5,341 nucleotides of DNA from Cohaesibacteraceae bacterium (GTDB lineage Bacteria > Pseudomonadota > Alphaproteobacteria > Rhizobiales > Cohaesibacteraceae), in assembly GCA_016764535.1 (NCBI GenBank), contig JAESRR010000185.1, positions 11,700 to 17,040 of the forward strand, given 5' to 3'. The first letter of the stretch is position 1. Each line of letters begins with the position of its first letter. The translations under genes and the position numbers were made by a program. The notes under the pieces are model-generated. The model saw nothing but the letters and a program-made list of their open reading frames with translations, was not told the origin of the DNA and did no database searches. This document shows positions 1-5,341 of this stretch, piece by piece.

Positions 1-308
1 CTGTACCAGTGAACAGCTTCGGTATAACTCTGATTGACACCTATGCCGTGATAATAGGAGTTCCCCAGATTGTCCTGACTAATCGCGTAGCCGAGTTCAG
101 CGGCGCGTCTGTACCATTTGACTGCTTCAGTACGGTTCTGAACGACGCCGCGACCACCATAATAAGCGCTGGCAAGACTGTTCTGCGCATAGGTGTGTCC
201 GGCTTCCGCTGCGATGCGGTACCATTTGGCAGCTTCAACCAGGGTTTTGTCGACGCCCAGACCCGAGTTGTACATGAAGCCCAGATTGCTGGCAGCAAAT
301 GCGTAGCC
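1..308 (-). repeat. Tandem Sel1-like repeats (36 residues, 108 bases each) inside the caspase-like gene
   Basis: Two full units and most of a third are visible, beginning at Gly418 (308-201), Gly454 (200-93) and Gly490 (92 to the edge). Each follows the Sel1 pattern: small residues and LG/LA near the front, then Y..G.GV, then EA.KWYR.AAE. The spacing is exactly 36 residues. At the DNA level the units have diverged; only short stretches around the EAVKWYR codons remain similar. This points to an old protein repeat rather than a recent duplication. Sel1 units form alpha-helical solenoids that bind partner proteins. The array probably continues to the left of the window. Confidence 0.9.
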
Positions 309-1559
309 ATCATCAACGGCACTTTTATACAAACGTCGGGCTTCGGGGTAATTTGCGCCATGATGCAGAACCCGGGCAAGATGAAACCGCGTGCGTAGAT
401 GGTCCGGGTTATCCTGTACGGCTTGTCGACAAGCAGACAATGCGGTTTTTTTGTTGATATTCCCCCAGTTGACCGGTGCGACGCTGGATGGGTTGTCCTT
501 GTTAAAACTGTCGGCAGCAGCAACATCACAGGCGTTGATGGAAAGGGAACGCGATTGCGGCCTGTCTCCGGTGTTCAGGATAGCAACCCTGGTTCCCTTC
601 AATGCAGCAAGCCGTTTTTTGGCAAGACTTGCATAAAAAGTTCCTCCAAAACTATCAATGAAGGCCTCCAGCAATTCAGCATCCTTGCTATTCTTAATGA
701 ATTCCCATGCGCGGCTTGCTTCGCTGGCAGTTCCCGGAACTACAGGTGTTACAGTGATCTGACGGTTGTCATTTGCTGTGTCTGTTGACGTTGTCAGGAA
801 CGCAAAATCGTCGGTGAGGGATTCATTGGTCCAGGGGATTTGCCGTCCGTTTGTTACAGCCTTAACGTCCTTGCGCACGCGGCGCATAAGTTGCGCGACA
901 TCCAGGTTCGGCGTGTTGATGTGTTTTAACAAAGCCGTGGTGAAAGGGCTGTTGAACGTGCCCTCGCCATCCAGCGCAACATTGCCGGGTTGAGTGGCAA
1001 AGCCAATCAGCGTGCCTGAACCTGTATCAATTGGGGCGAGACCCTTGCCGATTGACGTGGACCTTGTGCCCATGGATCGGGAGAGACTGCGTGTCATCGG
1101 ATTGTCACGACAGGCATCAAGAAAAACAAGATTGATGCGTTCCTCACGTTCCATCACGCCAAGGATTGCAGACAATTGTATCGCTTCAAACTCCAGATCG
1201 GTTTCGTCACCGATTGTTGCATCGATTGGTGCGAGGTAATTTGAGCCGTTTACCTGTAGGCCATGTCCCGCATAAAAGAATAGCGCCACATCCGCCCCTG
1301 CCGCCGCGCGGGAAAATTCCCGGATCTTGCGAACGAAGCCGGATCGATCAAGATTGATGCCGCGTACGACTGTAAAATCCAGTCTTTCCAGGGAATCCGC
1401 CATGGCATTGGCGTCGTTTTGTGGATTGCGCAATGGAGCGACTTTTGTGTAGGCCGAATTGCCAATGACCAATGCGACACGGGTTGTTGCCTGGGCCATT
1501 ATTGAGGTTGCCAGTACAAGGATCAGTGATAGCGCGAAGCGCATGGACAAGCGTAACAT
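1..1559 (-). CDS. Exported caspase-like (peptidase C14) protein with C-terminal Sel1 repeats, 3' end outside window
   Basis: The reading frame is open for 519 codons from the ATG at 1559 to the left edge. Residues 1-24 look like a signal peptide: a basic start, a hydrophobic stretch, and a possible cleavage site after AQA. Residues 26 to about 255 form a caspase fold. It starts with RVALVIGNSAY and carries the catalytic His99 in FFYAGHG and Cys150 in LVFLDACRDNP, so the dyad is intact. Residues 282-321 hold a short helical module (AWEFIKNSKDAELLEAFI) that I recall following caspase domains in alphaproteobacterial proteins. A linker with Cys344 and Cys377 comes next, then a TPR-like helix pair (about 388-417) and three Sel1 repeats from 418 onward. 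Such proteins are expected to be cysteine proteases with a protein-binding solenoid, here probably periplasmic. The substrate is unknown. The start is supported by GGGAG seven bases upstream; Met6 (ATG at 1544) is an alternative. The gene lies 163 bases downstream of cfa on the same strand, probably as its own transcript. Confidence 0.93.
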   Translation of the reverse strand, partial: MLRLSMRFALSLILVLATSIMAQATTRVALVIGNSAYTKVAPLRNPQNDANAMADSLERLDFTVVRGINLDRSGFVRKIREFSRAAAGADVALFFYAGHGLQVNGSNYLAPIDATIGDETDLEFEAIQLSAILGVMEREERINLVFLDACRDNPMTRSLSRSMGTRSTSIGKGLAPIDTGSGTLIGFATQPGNVALDGEGTFNSPFTTALLKHINTPNLDVAQLMRRVRKDVKAVTNGRQIPWTNESLTDDFAFLTTSTDTANDNRQITVTPVVPGTASEASRAWEFIKNSKDAELLEAFIDSFGGTFYASLAKKRLAALKGTRVAILNTGDRPQSRSLSINACDVAAADSFNKDNPSSVAPVNWGNINKKTALSACRQAVQDNPDHLRTRFHLARVLHHGANYPEARRLYKSAVDDGYAFAASNLGFMYNSGLGVDKTLVEAAKWYRIAAEAGHTYAQNSLASAYYGGRGVVQNRTEAVKWYRRAAELGYAISQDNLGNSYYHGIGVNQSYTEAVHWY

Positions 1560-1566
1560 TGTCTTT

Positions 1567-1571
1567 CTCCC
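1567..1571 (-). promoter_or_regulatory. Ribosome binding site of the caspase-like gene
   Basis: On the minus strand GGGAG is followed by seven bases (AAAGACA) and then the ATG at 1559. The spacing is good and favours this ATG over the in-frame Met at 1544. An ATG 14 bases further upstream is out of frame. Confidence 0.7.
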
Positions 1572-1599
1572 ATTGGGGCAGAATTCATTGGTTGCTGGC

Positions 1600-1605
1600 A
1601 GTATA
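1600..1605 (-). promoter_or_regulatory. Possible -10 box for the caspase-like gene
   Basis: The minus strand reads TATACT here, five of six matches to the sigma-70 -10 consensus. It would give a leader of about 35 bases before the ATG at 1559. No good -35 hexamer lies 16-18 bases upstream (CTATGG at 17), so this is only a candidate. The rest of the 1560-1722 gap shows no further gene or clear terminator. Confidence 0.25.
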
Positions 1606-1711
1606 GTGCGGGATGGTCGTTCCCATAGCACTAATGTACCGCCAGCTTGTGTTGAGCTGATAATCCAACAATCGATCTGAACCTTTTATGAACGGAATTG
1701 CCGCGCTGGTA

Positions 1712-1739
1712 ATGCTGATTTTTCAATCAGGGTCAGCAT
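1712..1739 (-). other. Inverted repeat across the cfa stop codon
   Basis: Two mutually exclusive pairings are possible in the cfa mRNA. One is a 6-base-pair stem CTGATT/AATCAG closed by a GAAA tetraloop (1730-1715). The other is a 7-base-pair stem ATGCTGA/TCAGCAT with a 14-base loop (1739-1712). The cfa stop codon (1725-1723) sits at the junction of the short stem and its loop. No run of U follows, so it does not look like an intrinsic terminator. It may protect the mRNA 3' end or be chance. Confidence 0.3.
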
Positions 1740-3030
1740 AGAGATCAGCCCGTGTTGGAGGTAGTCCAGACGGACCCTTGGAGCGTTTGGAGACAAGTGT
1801 CTGGAAAATATTCAGCGTACCACGCGAGAACGCGAGGGATACCCCGGTAAGATACAACACCCAGAGACGATAGCGTTCGGCGCCGACCTCACCGATAGCT
1901 TCCTCCTTGTTGTCCATTAGATTGCGTGCCCAGATTTCGGTAGTTCTGGCATAGTGCTCGCGCCAGGCCTCAATGTCATGGACTTCAAAGCCGTAGGCTT
2001 CAAGGTTTCGGGCAGTCATGCCGATATGATCCACCTCGGCTCCGGGGAAGATGTATTTGAGCATGGAATTATATTCAGGACGCTTGCGATTGAATTTTGC
2101 ATCGGTCTTCTTGCCGCGTCGTGTGATGGCGTGATGTAGATAGAGACCTTTAGGTTTCAACAGGCGATTGACCGTCTGGAAATACTTCTGATGATTGGCT
2201 ATGCCTACATGCTCAAACATTCCGATGGAGGCAATCTTGTCAAAATTGCCTTCCAGCAAATGGATATCCTTGAGTTCCACACGAACCCGGGATTCAAGAC
2301 CGCGTTCCATAATGTTTTGCTGTGCAAGATCAGCTTGTTCTTCGGCAAGCGTTACCCCTACTGCGGTCACGCCATATTTCTCTGCCGCATAACAAATCAA
2401 CGCACCCCAGCCGCAGCCGATATCAAGCAGGTGGTCTCCGGGTTTCAGACGTAATTTCCGGCAAATCATTTCCAGTTTGTCTTGCTGGGCGGTGGCGAGA
2501 TCATTTTCAAGGTTCCGAAAATAGCCGCAGGTGTAGACCATGTCCGGGTCAAGGAAGAGCTGATAGAACCGGTTGGAAACATCATAATGATATGCAATGT
2601 CGTTTTGGCCGCTGCCGTCACCCGAAGTCGCGCCTTCACCCTTGACAGTTAGTTGTTGCTTTTTTGTGCGAGCAAACAACAATGGCAGGGCGGTTTTGAA
2701 AAGCAGGGTTTTATCAAGTTTTTTAAGCAGCGCTTTGGTTTTACCCTTTGGCCGGCATGCAGCGAGATCGAACAGCGAGCCTCCGCGAATTTGCAAACCG
2801 CCGGACAAATAAAGATCGATTATCGTTTGCAATTTGGGGCGGCGTATCAGCCGTGTCAGGGCGTGTTCATCCACCAGCGCCAGCCGCAAGCCTGTAATGT
2901 CGCCTGTCGATGCAGGTATGGTGGAACCATCCCATAGCTGAAAGCCAAAATCGAGATCCAGCGCCTCGTGTAAATGCGAAAGAGCTCGCGTTGCAGCATT
3001 TATCGTACGGCTTTGTGTAGACACAGACAT
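1723..3030 (-). CDS. cfa: Cyclopropane-fatty-acyl-phospholipid synthase
   Basis: The 435-residue protein should transfer a methylene group from S-adenosylmethionine onto cis double bonds of membrane phospholipid acyl chains, acting at the inner face of the cytoplasmic membrane. Residues 1 to about 95 match the N-terminal lipid-binding domain (LYLSGGLQIRGGSLFDLAAC). A lysine-rich linker follows (about 94-131), then the class I methyltransferase domain. The SAM-binding loop is LLDIGCGWG at 201-209. By alignment from memory to the E. coli enzyme, the bicarbonate-site residues are all present: Cys168 (VYTCGYF), Glu273 (GMFEHVG), His300 and Ile302 (LHHAI), and Tyr360 (WREHYART). It is longer than the roughly 380-residue E. 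coli enzyme, partly in the N-terminal and linker regions and partly from about eight extra residues before KYIFPG. The ATG at 3030 follows GGTGGA by eight bases. The gene is head to head with betA, 136 bases apart. Confidence 0.95.
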   Translation of the reverse strand: MSVSTQSRTINAATRALSHLHEALDLDFGFQLWDGSTIPASTGDITGLRLALVDEHALTRLIRRPKLQTIIDLYLSGGLQIRGGSLFDLAACRPKGKTKALLKKLDKTLLFKTALPLLFARTKKQQLTVKGEGATSGDGSGQNDIAYHYDVSNRFYQLFLDPDMVYTCGYFRNLENDLATAQQDKLEMICRKLRLKPGDHLLDIGCGWGALICYAAEKYGVTAVGVTLAEEQADLAQQNIMERGLESRVRVELKDIHLLEGNFDKIASIGMFEHVGIANHQKYFQTVNRLLKPKGLYLHHAITRRGKKTDAKFNRKRPEYNSMLKYIFPGAEVDHIGMTARNLEAYGFEVHDIEAWREHYARTTEIWARNLMDNKEEAIGEVGAERYRLWVLYLTGVSLAFSRGTLNIFQTLVSKRSKGPSGLPPTRADLYADPD

Positions 3031-3080
3031 TCAAATTTTCCACCAGATCATTTATTGACCAGCACCTTAACAAGCAAAAG

Positions 3081-3097
3081 TCAGGGTGCAAGCCTGA
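3081..3097. repeat. Small inverted repeat TCAGG-N7-CCTGA, possible operator
   Basis: Two perfect 5-base arms (3081-3085 and 3093-3097) flank a 7-base spacer in the middle of the divergent promoter region. It overlaps the weak -35 candidate of cfa. The symmetry would suit a dimeric regulator, but arms this short also arise by chance. No regulator gene is visible nearby. Confidence 0.2.
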
Positions 3098-3142
3098 ATA
3101 CGGGAAAACAGATAAAGGTTCTCTTGATGGTCAGAAGGCGTT

Positions 3143-3161
3143 ACACCCTGTACCAGGGAGT
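3143..3161 (+). promoter_or_regulatory. betA ribosome binding site within a possible hairpin
   Basis: AGGGAG at 3155-3160 lies six bases before the betA ATG and is a strong Shine-Dalgarno sequence. It is embedded in an inverted repeat: CCCTG (3146-3150), a TAC loop, then CAGGG (3154-3158). Beyond one A-A mismatch the pairing continues for two more pairs (3143-3144 with 3160-3161). If folded in the mRNA, the ribosome binding site would be largely hidden. The 3-base loop and short stem make stability uncertain. Confidence 0.5.
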
Positions 3162-3166
3162 GTGTC

Positions 3167-4831
3167 ATGGAATCAAAGACTTACGATTACATCATTGTTG
3201 GTGCGGGTTCCGCCGGGTGTGTGCTGGCCAACCGGTTGAGCGCCAATCCCGGGGTTTCGGTGTTGCTAATGGAAGCCGGTGGAAGTGATCGCTCGATATT
3301 CATTCAGATGCCATCTGCGCTGTCCTACCCAATGAATATGTCCCGGTTTAACTGGGAGTTTTTGTCCAATGCCGAGCCGGGTTTGAACGACCGGCAGATA
3401 ATCTGCCCGCGGGGCAAAGTGCTTGGCGGTACATCCTCAATCAATGGCATGGTCTATGTACGCGGCAATGCCTGCGACTTTGACCAATGGGAGACGCTGG
3501 GCGCGAAAGGCTGGAATTATGCATCCTGTCTGCCCTATTTCAAAAAGGCAGAAACCTGGTTTAAAGGCGGCGATGAATATCGTGGCAGTGATGGTCCGCT
3601 TGCAACCAATAACGGCAATGACATGCAAAATCCGCTTTATCAGGCGTTTATCCAGGCGGGTGTTGAGGCGGGTTATTCTTATACAGCGGATTACAACGGT
3701 TACCAGCAGGAAGGCTTTGGCCCGATGCATATGACTGTGAAAGACGGTGTGCGCTGGTCGAGTTATAACGCTTATATTAAGCCTGTTCGCGATCGCAAAA
3801 ACCTGACCATCATTCGTAATGCAACAACACACAAAATACTGATTGAAGATTGTGTTGCGAAAGGGGTTCGGTATCAGGTCAGGAAACAGTCACGGGACAT
3901 TAAAGCCAACAGGGAAGTTATACTTTGTGCCGGGGCTGTTGGCTCTCCGCATTTGCTACAGGTGTCTGGCATTGGACCGCAAGCTGTATTGAAATCAGCT
4001 GGTGTTGAATTGATCCATGATTTGTCTGGTGTGGGAGAAAATCTACACGATCATCTTGAGGTGTTCTTTCAGTTTCGATGTAAAGAACCCATCACGCTTA
4101 ATGGTGAACTCGGCTTGTGGCAGAAGTTTTTAATTGGTGCGCGATGGCTGCTGACCAAAAAAGGACTTGGCGCGACCAACCACTTTGAATCCTGCGCTTT
4201 TATTCGTTCAAAAGCCGGGATCAAATGGCCTGATATTCAGTATCATTTTCTACCTGCTGCGATCAGCTATGATGGTAGTTCGGCATTCGAAGGGCACGGA
4301 TTACAGGTGCATGTCGGGCCAAATAAACCAAAGAGTCGTGGGTATTTGCGGATAAAATCCGGAGAGATTTCGGAGAAACCTGAATTGCAATTCAATTACA
4401 ATCAACATGAAGATGATCGGGAAGCTTTTCGTGCCTGCATTCGTCTGACCCGGGAAATTCTCAATCAACCTGCCATGGCGCGATATTGTGATGGAGAAAT
4501 ACAGCCGGGCATTAATGTCATAACCGATGATGAAATCGATGCCTGGGTACGGGAAAAAGCCGAGAGCGCCTATCACACGACCGGGACCTGCAAAATGGGC
4601 TCTGTTGATGACCAAATGGCTGTTGTTGATCATCAGTGCCGGGTGAGGGGCATCAGGAATTTACGCGTTGTTGATAGCTCGATCTTCCCCGAGATCACCA
4701 ACGGTAATCTCAATGGGCCGACAATTATGGTCGCAGAGCGGGCGGCCGATATTATTCTGGGCAAGGAAATGTTGCCTCTTTCCGACGCGCCCGCATTTGT
4801 GCATCCCGATTGGGAAACTTCGCAGCGTTAG
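3167..4831 (+). CDS. betA: Choline dehydrogenase-like GMC-family flavoenzyme
   Basis: The 554-residue protein belongs to the FAD-dependent glucose-methanol-choline oxidoreductases. The FAD-binding fold opens the protein: IIVGAGSAG with Gly12, Gly14 and Gly17, and Glu36 in VLLMEAGG for the adenosine ribose. The two GMC signatures are [18 protein letters not shown] (83-100) and the stretch around [16 protein letters not shown] (256-271). The catalytic pair is His470 ([11 protein letters not shown]) and Asn516 (GNLNGPT). Stretches such as [11 protein letters not shown] and [13 protein letters not shown] closely resemble, from memory, E. coli and rhizobial BetA, which oxidise choline to betaine aldehyde on the way to glycine betaine. 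Length matches that family. No signal peptide is seen; BetA is a membrane-associated cytoplasmic enzyme. The start is fixed by AGGGAG six bases upstream. No betB, betI or transporter is visible, so another alcohol substrate is possible. Confidence 0.85.
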   Translation: MESKTYDYIIVGAGSAGCVLANRLSANPGVSVLLMEAGGSDRSIFIQMPSALSYPMNMSRFNWEFLSNAEPGLNDRQIICPRGKVLGGTSSINGMVYVRGNACDFDQWETLGAKGWNYASCLPYFKKAETWFKGGDEYRGSDGPLATNNGNDMQNPLYQAFIQAGVEAGYSYTADYNGYQQEGFGPMHMTVKDGVRWSSYNAYIKPVRDRKNLTIIRNATTHKILIEDCVAKGVRYQVRKQSRDIKANREVILCAGAVGSPHLLQVSGIGPQAVLKSAGVELIHDLSGVGENLHDHLEVFFQFRCKEPITLNGELGLWQKFLIGARWLLTKKGLGATNHFESCAFIRSKAGIKWPDIQYHFLPAAISYDGSSAFEGHGLQVHVGPNKPKSRGYLRIKSGEISEKPELQFNYNQHEDDREAFRACIRLTREILNQPAMARYCDGEIQPGINVITDDEIDAWVREKAESAYHTTGTCKMGSVDDQMAVVDHQCRVRGIRNLRVVDSSIFPEITNGNLNGPTIMVAERAADIILGKEMLPLSDAPAFVHPDWETSQR

Positions 4832-5341
4832 TTTGTGCCGACCAAACCAACGGCGGCACGGCCTTCTTTCGTCTTGATTGAGAAATCTGTCCCACGATGT
4901 TGATCTGCATCTGGTGTGCAGAGCCATGCAATGGCGCGAGCAACCCATTCAGGTGAAATGTGAACTGAAGGATCGAGCTGGCTGACCGGGTTGATTCCCG
5001 ATGCCCTGATTTGCACCTGCATATCTGTCGTGACAGTTCCAGGGCTCAGGCCGATTACCCGGATGCCATCTTGCCGATATTCCTTGTCGGCCACCCGGGT
5101 AAGAGACAGAACCGCTGCTTTGGTGGAGCAATAATGGCTCCAGCCTTCAAGGGCCCCGGTTGCGGCTCCCGAGCTGATATTGATGATTGTGCCGCCATTC
5201 AGCTTCAGCATTTCGGGGATAGCAAATCGCAGGCCGTAATAAACACCCTTGTAGTTTACATCGACAACTTTGCACCAGGCTTCAGGATCGCTATCGGCGA
5301 GGCGCGCAATCGGGTCAATCAGTCCAGCATTGTTGATGCTG
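4828..5341 (-). CDS. Short-chain dehydrogenase/reductase, N-terminus outside window
   Basis: The C-terminal 170 residues of an NAD(P)-dependent SDR oxidoreductase are visible; the reading frame stays open to the right edge, so the N-terminal cofactor-binding glycine motif lies outside. Numbering from the first full codon in the window, the NNAG motif is at 3-6, the catalytic Asn at 29 (DVNYKG), Ser57 (INISSG), Tyr70 and Lys74 (YCSTK), followed by the SPGTVTTDM segment typical of SDR proteins. All four catalytic residues are present with normal spacing. An internal ATG at 5211 is not the start, because NNAG and the Asn lie before it. The C-terminus ([12 protein letters not shown]) lacks the usual ITGQ...VDGG ending of FabG-like members, suggesting a sepiapterin-reductase-like or other atypical group. 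The substrate cannot be told. Its stop codon overlaps that of betA on the opposite strand. Confidence 0.92.
   Translation of the reverse strand, partial: SINNAGLIDPIARLADSDPEAWCKVVDVNYKGVYYGLRFAIPEMLKLNGGTIINISSGAATGALEGWSHYCSTKAAVLSLTRVADKEYRQDGIRVIGLSPGTVTTDMQVQIRASGINPVSQLDPSVHISPEWVARAIAWLCTPDADQHRGTDFSIKTKEGRAAVGLVGTN

Larger units (their letters stand above)
3031..3166. promoter_or_regulatory. Divergent intergenic region between cfa and betA
   Basis: This short stretch must hold the 5' signals of both divergent genes unless transcription enters from elsewhere. For cfa, GGTGGA (3044-3039, minus strand) is the ribosome binding site. The best promoter candidate is TTGCAC (3091-3086) and TAAGGT (3069-3064) on the minus strand, 16 bases apart, which is a weak match. 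For betA no convincing sigma-70 promoter is seen. TTGACC (3055) and TTAACA (3067) lack a -10 partner, and GATAAA (3111) lacks a -35. Small inverted repeats at 3081-3097 and 3143-3161 could be operators. Confidence 0.55.

Noticed and set aside
1..308. Repeat region as a possible CRISPR or noncoding tandem repeat
   Set aside because: The 108-base periodicity corresponds exactly to 36-residue Sel1 units in an open reading frame, and the DNA copies are diverged.
41..529. Long minus-strand reading frame of 162 codons, with another of 129 codons on the plus strand at 9-398
   Set aside because: Both overlap the Sel1-repeat part of the caspase-like gene, which clearly uses another frame. Repeated codon patterns keep other frames open; neither product shows recognisable motifs.
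3055..3072. TTGACC and TTAACA as -35 boxes of a betA promoter
   Set aside because: Neither has an acceptable -10 sequence at 16-18 bases downstream.
2867..3091. Minus-strand reading frame crossing the cfa start
   Set aside because: It overlaps the start of cfa in another frame and has no recognisable domain; cfa has the good ribosome binding site and conserved N-terminus.
3437..3832. Minus-strand reading frame of 131 codons inside betA
   Set aside because: It is antisense to a strongly conserved GMC enzyme and has no family motif.
5209..5211. ATG as the start of the SDR gene
   Set aside because: The frame continues upstream to the window edge and encodes the NNAG motif and the catalytic Asn, so the true start lies outside.

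Overview
The window looks like an ordinary chromosomal segment of an alphaproteobacterium, probably of the Hyphomicrobiales/Rhizobiales type. Base composition is moderate, roughly half G+C by eye. The lineage guess rests on three things recalled from family knowledge, not searched: the dehydrogenase at 3167-4831 resembles rhizobial BetA, the methyltransferase at 1723-3030 is the longer CFA-synthase form common in this class, and the caspase/Sel1 protein at 1-1559 has an architecture frequent there.

Layout, left to right. Positions 1-1559 (minus strand, 3' end outside the window) encode an exported caspase-fold (peptidase C14) protein with an intact His/Cys dyad and C-terminal Sel1 repeats; 519 codons are visible. 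A 162-base gap holds its ribosome binding site and a weak -10-like box. Positions 1723-3030 (minus) encode a complete cyclopropane-fatty-acyl-phospholipid synthase (cfa). A 136-base divergent intergenic region (3031-3166) carries the leaders of cfa and of the next gene, including a small hairpin over the downstream Shine-Dalgarno sequence. Positions 3167-4831 (plus) encode a complete choline-dehydrogenase-like GMC flavoenzyme (betA). It meets tail to tail, with a 4-base overlap, a short-chain dehydrogenase/reductase gene on the minus strand (4828-5341), whose N-terminus lies beyond the right edge.

How the genes may work together: cfa modifies membrane lipids, and BetA-type enzymes start glycine betaine synthesis. 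Both are commonly linked to osmotic and envelope stress, so their head-to-head arrangement could mean shared control, but this is inference. No betB, betI or choline transporter gene is visible. The caspase-like and SDR genes have no obvious pathway link to them.

I found no RNA gene, insertion sequence, CRISPR array, attachment site or phage gene. The most unusual item is the caspase/Sel1 protein. Nothing else visible amounts to a clear new system.
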